A DNA stretch of 49,325 nucleotides from Reclinomonas americana ATCC 50394 (taxonomy: Eukaryota; Jakobida; Jakobea; Jakobida). The notes beneath the pieces are model-generated. The model made no database searches and was not told the origin of the DNA. It saw only the letters and a list, made by a program, of their open reading frames with translations. The stretch is from the NCBI GenBank assembly GCA_048213135.1, contig PS015064.1, positions 155,924 to 205,248 on the forward strand. Direction: 5' to 3'. Every line of letters starts with the position of its first letter. Position 1 is the first letter of the stretch. Below are positions 1-11,971 of the stretch, one piece after another. Made by a program: the position numbers and the translations under genes.

Positions 1-462
1 GAGAGAGAGAGAGAAAGGGAAGGAGAAGGAGAAGAAGGAGAAGGAGCAAGAGAAGGAGAAAGAGAGGGGGAAAGAGAAGGAGAAAGAGAACGAGCAAGAG
101 AAGGAGCAAGAGAAGGAGCGAGAGAAGAAGCAAGAGAAGGAGCAAGAGAAGGAGTAAGAGAAGGAGCAAGAGAAGGAGCAAGAGAAGGAGCGAGAGAAGG
201 AGCGAGAGAAGGAGCAAGAGAAGGATCAAGAGAAGGAGTAAGAGAAGGAGCAAGAGAAGGAGAAAGAGAAGGAGCAAGGGAAGGAGCAAGAGAAGGAGAA
301 AGAGAAGGAGCAAGAGAAAGAGCAATAGAGAGAGAGAGAGAGAAGGAGAAGGAGAAGGAGCAAGAGAAGGGGAAAGAGAAGGAGCAAGAGAAGGAGCAAG
401 AGAAGGAGCAAGAGAAGGAGCAAGAGAAGTAGCAAGAGAAGGAGCAAGAGCAAGAGCAAGAG

Positions 463-507
<45 letters not shown>

Positions 508-510
508 AAA
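1..510. repeat. purine-rich tandem repeat (AGAGAAGGAGCA-like)
   Basis: About 510 bases of almost pure A/G built from variants of AGAGAAGGAGCA, with AGAGAAGGAGAA and AGAGAAGGAGCG versions, ending in a (GA)n run at 469-505. No gene is visible. The complementary strand reads as a poly-Leu/Ser/Phe open frame only because of its composition. The tract is cut by the left edge of the window. Confidence 0.9.
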
Positions 511-595
511 CACGCACAACAAACACAGTGAAGGAACTGACCGACCTCTCGATACGTGCAGTTCTCGTGCTGCAGNNNNNNNNNNNNNNNNNNNN

Positions 596-970
596 CATTG
601 CTGTCGGCAGTGTGGCGCCGATTGTGAACTGGGCCGTGATCTGCGGTGGCATCTGGGCCGACGAGGTCGTGGAACATTTCCCGCGACTGGCCCTCATGTT
701 GGGCATGTACGGCGTCGGGCTCCTCTTTTATCTGACTCGAGTGCCGGAGCGGTGGTTCACGGGGCGATGGCATGTGCGTAATCGATGGTCGTCGCCGTGT
801 GATGCTGTTTTTTTTTTTTGAGGAGGGGATGTGCTCATGTTGGTTTGCAGCTGGCGATAAACTCGCACACCATGTGGCATGTGTTTGTGGCCGCCGCCGG
901 CATCATGGCCATTATCAATTTGGATCATTTGCATCGGTGGAAGTCGGCGAGGGAGTTGTTGGTGCAATGA
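596..970 (+). CDS. PAQR / adiponectin-receptor-like membrane protein, C-terminal part
   Basis: Two exons, 596-773 and 851-970, joined in phase 0 across a 77-bp intron (donor GTGCGT, acceptor CAG), ending at TGA 968-970. The first exon gives hydrophobic helices and then GLLFYLTRVPERWFTG, the family pattern in which a glycine-rich helix is followed by an IPERFFPG-like loop. The second exon opens with SHTMWHVFVAAAG, matching the SHQIFHV signature that carries zinc-binding histidines in PAQR receptors, and ends in a short cytoplasmic tail. PAQR proteins are seven-TM receptors or ceramidase-like enzymes. Only the last two or three helices are present: a 20-N gap at 576-595 cuts the gene, and the bases before it (528-575) are open in the same frame but not clearly coding. 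Subfamily cannot be assigned from this piece. Confidence 0.82.
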
Positions 971-3367
971 TCGGCGCGGAGGGGGGTGACTGTGTGAAGG
1001 GAATGAATTGTTTTGACAGGATATGCATGCAGGCGGTGGTTTGGTGCCAAGTACAAGCGTGTCCAGAGTGTCGGCAGCGGCGGGTTGTAGCTGGCTGTGT
1101 GGATTGGCTCTCGGAGCTTCGAAGAAGTCGGTCTGCAAAGCAGCATGGTACATGGTGGACCTGACAACAACATATTCATTCACCAGCAAACTAGCGACAG
1201 CTGTCTTGATGACCTCAGTCTTGAGGCAGCAGCAGGTTCCTTGTGTGTGTGTGTTCGCTCTCGGAGCTCCGAACAAGTCGAGAACTGCGATCGCCACCGC
1301 ATCAGCGTGGTTGACCAGTGGATTTGACGCACTTGCATAGACGCATAGCGTTTCTGCGATCGTACGCGTACACGGCACATCGAATTCGGGAAAAGGCCAT
1401 AAGCCTGGCAAACAAAGCAAAGCCGGGTCCGGATCCGCGAAGCAAGCAAACCAGTGGAGGCGCCACAGGCACAGGGTCCACAGGAGGCCGAGTTGCGGAC
1501 GTTTTGTTTTTCCAGCATATACCGATCGGTATCGCGTCACACTTCGGACCGCTGTAAAGTTGTCTGCATATTTGGCATCACCGATTTGATCTGCACCACC
1601 TTGTCCGCATATGCGCCAGTCTCAGTGCCTGGTGATCCACAGGCGGAACCTTCCCGATCCCGGCCGGCTGGCAGCTGCAGGCTGCAGCTGTCGATTTCGA
1701 TTTCGAATTCGTTTCTGGTGCTCACTCAAGATGGTGATCATCATGCAGCTGCTGCTGTTTGGATTAGTAAAGTTGTTGTTGTTGTTGTTGATTGAAGAGT
1801 TCCGATCCTAGCTGTCGATACACGAGCAGTGCGTGCAATCCACTTCCATCACCGAGTACACCACGTGATCAGCTCATCCACATCATGCAATAAATTCGAA
1901 TTGGTTACAGTTTCGTTCGATCACCGGTCAACGGATTTAGTTTCTTCTTCTCGGCGCGCTGCGCGTGGTGATTAGAGAGGGTCTCGTGTGGCGTTCCTCC
2001 AGTCAGTCAAGTCGACCAGCCAGTCAGCCAGCAAGCCGCCTCCGCTCATGGCCTCGCTGGTCTTTGGATGTGCGTACGCAATCGGACACCACAACGGCGC
2101 TTCCAATCATCAGAGATTACACACACTCAAACACGCTCTTCCTCTCTGTCTGTGTGTGCTCTCTCTTTGGCTGCTCTTGATACGAAGATAAGAAGAACGA
2201 GGAGAACGAGGACGCGCTCTCTGTTCTCATCACGCACGCGCGCCATGTCCTTTCTCTCCCCCTTTCTCTCTGTTCTTGTGCACACGCGTGTACCTCTCTC
2301 TTTCACACACACACGCACTCTCCCCCCTGCCTCTCTCTTCCTTCAACAGTTGCTGCATGCTGAAATGTGGCAAGGCAAGTGCCGCATCCTCTGTCTGCGT
2401 CGCATTTCAATCACCACCAATCACACACTGTCGACCTGTATCCTCCTCAGTCACTCTTGACTCTCTCTCACTCTCGCACACACTGTGTCTCTCATCAGCA
2501 CCTTCCGCTGCTCAGCTGACAGTGTGGTTGTTTCTGGGACTCTCTGTCAAGGCTGTGACATTCGCGGCTCTTTGCTTCTCTCTCTCTCTCTCAGTCCTCT
2601 GCGTACTTGTGCGTTTGAGTCGCTGTATGTGCATTGGCAAGTGGCATGCACTGAGAGGAGCACGCAGTGATTGCCAATCACACTTCTCTCTCTCTCTCTC
2701 TCACACACACACAGACACACACTCACGCTCACTCTCTCTCTCTCAGTCCTGTGCGTGCTTGTGCGTTTGAGTCGCTGTATGTGCATTGGCAAGAAGCGTT
2801 TGCTGAGAGAAGCACGCCTTGTAAGCATTCGGCTCATTAGCGCTCGTCTCTCTCTCTCATTCACTCACGCACTCTCACTCTCCCCTCTGCGTGCTTGTGC
2901 GTCTGACTCTCTGTCTGCTGTGGCGTTCACCCGAGAGAAGCATGCCATCTGGAATCATTCCCACGCAATTTTACGGCTTTTTTCACTCACGCCCTCTCTC
3001 TCACACTCGCTCTCTCTCTCTCTCTTTGTGTACTCGTGCTGTGAACTAGAGAGAAACGAAGAGAGGCACACAAAGGTAACACGACGACTCGACGTGTCCA
3101 CCCTTTTGTGTCCTCCTCTCTCCTTCGCCCGCCGGTCTCTCGGTTCATACCTGTCTGTGTGCGTTTGCACGGTGAAGCACATGATACCATTATCCTTGCC
3201 ATGTCGCCTCAGCGTCTCCTTTTGACAGCGCACATGCACTCATTCTAAAACGCGTCTGTGCTAAACCACGTCTTCTTTCACCCCCTTTCCTTCCCCTTCC
3301 CCTTACCTTCCCTTCCCCTTCCCCTCCCCGTCCCCTCACCTTCCCCTCTCCTTCCCCTACTCCACAG
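971..3367. other. 2.4 kb without a recognisable gene; repeats and low complexity
   Basis: No exon with family similarity was found on either strand. The stretch holds a pair of related segments (GCTCTCGGAGCT[TC]CGAA at about 1107 and 1256), a GTT/TTG microsatellite near 1770-1790, CT/CA microsatellites from about 2110, and a 140-150-bp degenerate tandem repeat (separate entry). From 3281 to 3367 it is a pyrimidine tract ending in CAG, which I read as the 3' end of an intron feeding the exon at 3368. The first exon(s) of that next gene should lie here, but I could not pick them out. Confidence 0.6.
2556..2950. repeat. degenerate tandem repeat, ~140-150 bp unit
   Basis: Three copies share GCGTGCTTGTGCGTTTGAG-like cores starting at about 2601, 2753 and 2889 (spacings 152 and 136). 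The first two continue with the same TCGCTGTATGTGCATTGGCAAG, and each copy is followed by a GAGAGAAGCACGC-like segment and separated by CT/CA microsatellite. It lies upstream of the Ser/Pro-rich gene, probably in its 5' region or first intron. Confidence 0.75.
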
Positions 3368-6300
3368 CGGGCGAGCCTCGTGCCACCAGCGCCGAGCGCT
3401 CACGTGTGAGGAAGAAGGTATCGACGACAGTGCACTCGGCTGGCGGCACTCCGACGCCCCCTCCACCCCCACCGCCCCCTCCACCACCGCCACCGCCTGG
3501 ACCCCCTGCCTCTGCCTCTGCGTTCTCACTGCTGGCCGAGGACAAGGGTGCGTTTTGTTTGCTGGCCTTGATTGATCGACGACAACCTCACGTGTTCGTG
3601 CACTCGGCAGTGGATCAGCACATGCTGGAGAGGGAATTCGTGTCGCATCTGCGCAGTGGATTGATTGGGGGAAGTGGGCCGTCGGATCGCGTGTTTGTAA
3701 AGTTGCGTACAGGGCCGGAGAGTGGAGGAGGGAGGGAAAGGGAGAGACGGAGAGCGAGAATGTGAGAGACAGGGAAAGAGAGATATCGAAAAGAAGACAG
3801 ACACGATGACGGAGTAGGTGAGGGAGAGGGGTGAGTGGGCGAGAGGGAGAGAGAAAAGGGCGAGTGAGAGTGAAACAGTGCGAGAGTGAGGGAAAAGACA
3901 CACACACACAGAGGGAGAATCGAGAAACGGAGACGGAAATCGAGTGGGATAGAAAGAGAGAAGTAAAGGGAGAGACTGCAGGTTCACGTCCGTCTTTCTC
4001 TGCTTTCCTCCTCTATGCTCCTCCTCTCCGCTTTTCTCGTCTCCTCTTTCTCGTCCGCTCACTTCGTTGCTACTCTTGTGCAACTCTCTTCATGCCTCTC
4101 ATCTCTTCTCGTTTCACATCCCACTTGTCCTCCCCTCCGACCCTTTTCCTCACTCTCGTCCTTTCCGTCCTCTCCTTTAGCCTCTTCNNNNNNNNNNNNN
4201 NNNNNNNTCCATCTGCTCACCATGTCTATGCTCTTGCTTCTCTCCCCAGCTCTCGCTTCCCCACTCCTCCCCTCTTTTCCTCCTTCTTCCTCCTCGACTC
4301 TCCTCCCTCTCATCCTCCTCTTGTCCTTTCCCCTTTTCCCTTCTTCTCCCTTCCCCCTCCCTTCCCCCTCCCTTCCCCCTCCCTTCCCCCTCCCCATTGT
4401 CTCTCCTCCCCTCTCATCCTCCTCTTGTCCTTTCCCCCTCTTTCCCTCTTCCGTCCGTCCTCCCGCTCATTCTTCCTCCTTTGCCTCTCCTCCCCTCTCA
4501 TCCTCCTCTTGTCCTTTCCCCTTCCTCCCTCTCCTTTCCCTTCCCCCTCCCTCCCCCTCTCCTTTGCCTCTCCTCCCCTCTCATCCTCCTCTTGTCCTTT
4601 CCCCCTCTTAGACGCACCACCCGCGTGGACCTCCTCAACGGATGCCGCAAGATCTACGGCAACACCGGCCTCGGCCTCGAACCCTCATCCTACGCCACAC
4701 CCTCTCCACCCCCACCTCCCTCCTCCTCGTCCTCGTCGTCGTCGCTGATGGCACTACCACCACCGATACTAGCCACGTCGCCTGGCGCCATGGCACCACC
4801 CCAGCTGTTCCCGCATCACGCACACCCGCTGATGCAGCTGCCGCTGAGTTCCTCCGGCGAGGCGCTCACTCCCGGTGCGCCGCTGGTGGTTCCCGGGCCG
4901 GTCAACGCCGTGATCGATCGGTGAGGCCCTTTCCCTTGCCAAGCCTTGCGTCTTCGTTCTCATCACTCTGCGTGCAGCCGTCGATCACACATGGCCGACC
5001 AGTTGCGCAAGCTGAATGAGCGTATCGCGCGACAAAGGCCGCTGTCGGCGCCCAATGTGGCCCCCGGCAGCGGCATTGGCAACAGCATCTCCTCCTCCGT
5101 GTCGTCCACCGACAACGAGTCGCCAGTGACCGACCTCGGTGTGTCGAACGGACTGCACGGAGTGGGTGCTGGTGTTGGCGGCGCCGTGACAGCTCGTGCT
5201 CCACCCGTGGAGGACCGGCTGGCCAAGGTCGGCAAGAGCCGACGAAGTCGCCTGGCATCAGGTGAGCTTGCTTGCATCCTGCTGTTGTGAGTCTGTTCAC
5301 TCACTCCGTTCCTCGCACCGTGCAGCCCCGATCCAACGCCGCGTGGCCACGCTGCTAGACGCCGCCGACCAGGAGCTGGCGCGCGACGGCATGGCTCCCC
5401 TGCGTGGCATCGGTGCCGCCGATTTGGCCGCATCCGAGTCCGTGCCGAGCCCATCGCCGCCGGTGGCGCCCTCGGGCCCATCTCCCAAGCGGCGTTCGCG
5501 TTCCAATCCTCGCCGCTACGACCCAGTGCAAAAGGCGGTCGGCGGACACCAACAGTCGTCCTCAAAGCCGTCGCGCAATGTGCGAACGGCGGACCCGGAG
5601 TCGGGCATGAGTGATTCGGCCGACAGCATGCCGGCACCACTCTTGCGCACGACATCCACACCGGCATCCATCTCCACGACGCCGTCCTCCAATGGCACAC
5701 CATTGTCGAGCGCCGGCAGTGCACCATCACCGAAGCGGATCACGGCGTCGTCTTCACTACAGCAGCGACAGCAGCAGCAGCCGCAGTCTCAACCGCAACC
5801 GTTGACCAAGAGACGTCACACGACGCCGCGCATGGCGGCGTTGGTGGAGGAGTTTATGCAAAGCGATTCCAGCAAGCCTGTGCTGACGGCACCGGTGTAC
5901 GCCGAGGGCGGCTCCACGGGCAGTGGGGCTGCCGCCAACGCAGGATCGTCGCAATGGTGGGCACCGCAGCATCCGTACGTGCCGCCGTGGCGCACCGGAG
6001 GTGTCACAGAGTTGTCATCGCCGGAGATGCCGAGCGAAACGACACCGTCGAGCCAGTCCGACTCCGACGGCACACTCCCCACACCGGGTGGGGCGTCGGA
6101 CTCAAGCTCGCTGCCGTCGCCAGTGCCGGAGAGGTCGTACGCGGCGGCGGGTGGTCGTCTTGGTGTTACGGCGGCGGTGACGACGACAACGACGACGACA
6201 ACGACTGCAGCTAAGAACCGAGGGTGAGTGTCGTTTGCTCGACTGGATTCTTCTGTTGTTGCTTTATAGCTCTTTCTTTTCTGTGCATGCTGTTAAGAGT

Positions 6301-6539
6301 GTCATTCATTGTCGGTCTGCTTTCATCAATTCTCTCCCGTGTCAGATGGTTGCGGACACTTCTTCACTCCTCTTCCTTTCCCTCGAGTCATTTAAGCGAG
6401 AGTCAAAAATAAGTGTGCTCTTTTCTCCTTATCGCATCTTACTCAGTGTCATGCCTGCAGACGTGTCTGCTGCGTACGTACTTCTGCACTCCTCTATGTC
6501 TCCGTTCGTTTTCTTCCTGGTCCGTTTCCATTTCTCGCT

Positions 6540-6577
<38 letters not shown>

Positions 6578-6709
6578 NNNNNNNNNNNNNNNNNNNNGTT
6601 CGTTCGTTCGTTACGTTACGTACGTACGTACGTACGTACGTACGTCGTCGTCGTCGTCTCGTCTCTCTCTCTCTCTCTCTCGTCGTCGTCGTCGTCGTTC
6701 GTTCGTGTC

Positions 6710-6764
<55 letters not shown>

Positions 6765-8691
6765 GCTTGTTCTTCTTTCCAACCTCTGAGTGTCAACCAT
6801 GAGAGTCTGTCATTCCTTCCTGATTCTTCCTCTCTCTCTCTCTCCGTTTCCTCCCTTTTACTCTCTTTCCCTCTTCCTTTCCCTCTTCTTATCCCTTCCC
6901 TCTCTCTTTTCCTCCTCTCGTCCAACCCACTCACCATCTCTCACCTACAGGACTGACCTCTCGTCGGATCCCGCGCTCGCGAGTCTGGACGCTCGCGCTA
7001 CTCGGCTACTCGAAAACTACGACCGTCTGGTGGACTCGAAAGGTGCGGCCCGCCAACTTGGTTCCAGCTCTTACTTCCCCTACTCATTTCAGTTCGCCGT
7101 CACAGGTCACTCGTCCACCACTGGCAGTGTCGGCGTGGAGGTGCCCTCACGCACTCGGCCAAAGAGGCGGGATTCTGGTGGAGGTTTGACATGCATCGTC
7201 TTCTTCTGTTTAAGTCATTTGAGTGTTACTCACTCGGCGGCGCAGCAGATACTGCATCGGAGGACGCTGCATCGACGATTGCTCGACTCAAGAAACAGTT
7301 TCGTCCCTTTTCCTCTGCAATCCTCGCTTCATCCCTGGTGCTCACGACGTCGAGCGTGCGCAGGTATGGCATTGGGCCGGTGGAGGCGGTGCATTCGGGC
7401 GACGATCCATCATCGGTGCAGAATCTGGTTGCTGAGTTGAGGTGCGTTGGGTGTCCTGATGATTGGTTTTGTATACCCAGTTGCCGAGTACTCTTTTGGG
7501 CTGTCGCATCCATGATGTGCTGCTCGCTTCTACGACCCGTCACTCTGCACACTTTTCTCGTCCCTTGCTCCACCCTCTCCTCCTCCCTTCCCTTCTCACC
7601 CCACCCTCTTTTCCCCCCTTCCCCCTCTCATCCCTTCTCCTTCTTCCAGACGCCGCCATGGCCTGGCCTCCGACGGCGCCACGGAGACCCCCACTGCCGC
7701 ACCTACCACCGTATCACGATCGCCATCGCCGCCAGTGTCGACCAATCGCGTGCCGACGGCCCCTGTCGAAGTGGCGTTGGTGGCCGACTCGGTGCCGCGG
7801 CTCGATTTTTCGCACGTGCCCTCCAGCAACGCTCCGGGGCCACATGCGGCACGCGGTGACGCGAGCGACGTTGCGGTAGCGGCGACAGCAGCAGCAGCAG
7901 CCGCTTCGACAGCGGTACCGAAGCGCAAGGCTGTTGGTGTCATGTGGTTGGAGAGCGAGGACTCGGCGGGCGCGCCGACCGCAGCCGCTGCTGAAGCCGA
8001 CGACATGCGCTCCATCACCCCGACACCAACCACGCCGACCTTCTTTGTACCGATGCGACTGATGGTCTCGGAGAGTGGTACGCGGACGCCACCCAAGGTC
8101 AGCCACTTTTTACTTTCTCGCAACGCGATGATGTGTGCTCATTGTCCTGTGTTTGTCGTGCAGACTCCACCATTGTCGTCGCGGTCGGGTCGCCCGTTGA
8201 GCAGCGGCAGTCACGCTCGACCATCGCTGACGCTGGAGATTAGTCGATGCCCCACGGCCGAGTCGCGGCCATGGAGTTCTGGCTCACCGGCGAGTTCGCG
8301 ACCAGGCACCGCGGCCACTGGTGTTGTGCGGCCGGTGCTGGATCAGGTAGTGGCGTCGTTCTTCTCCAACATGGACGGCTTCGAGTACGTACTGCTGGGA
8401 ACATGCCGTCGCGGCGGAGTCGAGAGCGCGGCGCCTGCACCGGCCTCCTCATTAATGTTTGGTGCGGTCCCGTGGAAACGCAAGCCTGTCGAGGCACGAA
8501 AAAGGCCAGCCGCAGCCGCAGCTGCTCGTGCACAACCGGCGTCGAATGCACGTAGCAGACAGACGCCGAATGTTGCTGCGGCGAGTCACGTTGATGCGGC
8601 CGCGAATGGCGGCGGCGACGATCCAATCATTCGGCTGCTGCAGGAGCGCATTGCGCGGTCGCAGGCCGAGTACAAGGCCCTGGCCACGTAA
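3368..8691 (+). CDS. large Ser/Pro/Ala-rich protein of unknown function (5' end not found)
   Basis: Eight exons fit in phase: 3368-3701, 4612-4920, 4978-5261, 5326-6223, 6951-7042, 7246-7441, 7650-8097, 8164-8691 (TAA). They encode about 1,030 residues. Order: a basic start, a run of 14 prolines, a short ordered-looking segment (AFCLLALIDRRQPHVFVHSA), a Pro/Ser tract, a helix beginning MADQLRKLNERI, then several hundred residues rich in Ser, Pro, Ala and Gln, a (T)n run, a possible coiled coil (RATRLLENYDRLV, then ARLKKQF), and a C-terminal helix (IIRLLQERIARSQAEYKAL). No catalytic motif or known domain is recognised, so it looks like a largely disordered scaffold or regulatory protein. The 7246 acceptor is a CAGCAG (NAGNAG) site that could add or drop one residue. 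A 20-N gap lies in the 3702-4611 intron and another in 6224-6950. The start is unknown; at least one upstream exon is expected because the first exon opens in mid-codon. Confidence 0.7.
6540..6765. repeat. CT, ACGT and GTC microsatellites around a gap
   Basis: (CT)n to 6577, a 20-N gap at 6578-6597, then GTTC, (ACGT)n, (GTC)n and again (CT)n to 6763. All of it sits inside the 6224-6950 intron of the Ser/Pro-rich gene. The next acceptor is the CAG at 6948-6950. Confidence 0.9.
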
Positions 8692-8695
8692 CAGC

Positions 8696-9180
8696 GTGTA
8701 TGGGTTGTGTTGTAACTGTAAGGGTGTATGTTGACTTGTTAACGAACGGGCCATGGTATGGGGGAAAAGATGGATGACTTTCAATGATGATAACCGTAGG
8801 AAGTAGGCTGACTTGTTAACGAACGGATCATGGTATGTTGCAACTTGCTAACGCAGCAGGGAAAGATGACTTTCAATGATCAGTCCGTACGGTGGTGTGT
8901 TGTAACTTCGAGATGCATGTTGGCTTGTTAGCTACAGGGGAAGATCGATGAAATTCAGTATGGTGGCTTGTTGCAACTGTGTGTTGAGCAGCAGGGAAAG
9001 ATGACTTTCAATGATCAGACCCTACGTGGCGTATTGTAACTTCGAGATGTATACTGACTTGTTATAGCACATGGACCATGCAGTGAAAGATGATCTCAAG
9101 TATGGAGGTGTGTTGTAAATGTAAGGCGTTTGTCGCTGCAAGGAGATCGCTAGCAATGACTTTCGATGATCAGTCGGGTC
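8696..9180. repeat. degenerate tandem repeat between two genes
   Basis: Four copies of ATGACTTTCAATGATCAG-like cores start near 8773, 8867, 9000 and 9155. They alternate with TGACTTGTTAACGAACGG-like cores near 8731 and 8810, decayed versions near 8922 and 9055, and with GTGTTGTAACT motifs. Spacings are about 94, 133 and 155 bp. It fills the interval between the TAA at 8691 and the TDH start at 9302; no ORF is supported. Confidence 0.8.
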
Positions 9181-9301
9181 CGTTCGAGAATCTCGGGATC
9201 TCGGCGTGTCCTCTCACCGCTGCCTCTCCGCTCCTCGTGCGCCAGAGAAGCGAGTGTGCGCACACACACACTCTCTCCCTCCTCATACACACACACACAC
9301 C

Positions 9302-11239
<1,938 letters not shown>

Positions 11240-11349
11240 TGCAGCGATCCATAATATCCACTTCTCCACACTGTATCCATACTTTCCGAATGAAAACGCA
11301 CTCATACCCGTACTGCCAGTTTATTCTCNNNNNNNNNNNNNNNNNNNNC

Positions 11350-11689
11350 CCAATGCCGATGATGTCCAGCCAGCCGCCGCCACCACCACCGCCGCCACCG
11401 CCACAGGGTCACATGGGAACGCCGATGGGAATGGGCATGGGCACACCGATGGGCATGATGGGTGGCGGTATGATGATGGGCCAGCCAATGGGCATGATGG
11501 GTGGCGGAATGATGATGGGACAGAACATGGGCATGGGTGCGTCGTGGTGCTTGTGTGTGTGTGTGTGTGTGGGAAGGGTAGGTGCTTTGTACTCACCGTT
11601 GGACGAATGCAGGAATGCCGATGGGTATGTATCAACAACAACCGCCACCACCGCCCCCGCCACCACCACCACCACCACCACAGTATTGA
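11350..11689 (+). CDS. SF3B4: orphan C-terminal piece of SF3B4 on the wrong strand (contig probably inverted)
   Basis: Exons 11350-11536 and 11613-11689 (TGA) read on the plus strand as PMPMMSSQ, a ten-proline run, repeated MGMMGGGMMMGQ units, then after a GTGCGT...CAG intron MPMGMYQQQ, a second proline run and QY-stop. This Met/Gly/Pro/Gln composition is what the C-terminus of SF3B4 looks like, and the minus-strand SF3B4 gene next door breaks off at a gap at residues MQPPMGV. The piece sits in a contig (11349-11742) bounded by a 20-N gap and a 229-N gap. If that contig were turned round, it would supply the missing end of SF3B4. It could in principle be an independent gene fragment, but it has no start codon or upstream domain. 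Confidence 0.7.
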
Positions 11690-11971
11690 GCACTGGCGAG
11701 TGGGAGGGGTGGGGAGAGACCTGGCTGGCGCGAGAGAAAGCTNNNNNNNNNNNNNNNNNNNNNNNNNNNNNNNNNNNNNNNNNNNNNNNNNNNNNNNNNN
11801 NNNNNNNNNNNNNNNNNNNNNNNNNNNNNNNNNNNNNNNNNNNNNNNNNNNNNNNNNNNNNNNNNNNNNNNNNNNNNNNNNNNNNNNNNNNNNNNNNNNN
11901 NNNNNNNNNNNNNNNNNNNNNNNNNNNNNNNNNNNNNNNNNNNNNNNNNNNNNNNNNNNNNNNNNNNNNNN

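Noticed and set aside
226-522. 98-aa minus-strand frame, mostly Leu and Ser
   Set aside because: Pure consequence of the purine repeat on the plus strand; no non-repetitive residues.
728-1540. 270-aa open frame on minus opposite the PAQR exons
   Set aside because: Overlaps a family-supported plus exon antisense, contains a duplicated GAPRAN-like segment due to a DNA repeat, and matches no known protein.
2068-3225. Several 60-184-aa frames rich in Ser, Leu, His and Thr
   Set aside because: Arise from CT/CA microsatellites and the 150-bp repeat; no splice-consistent protein.
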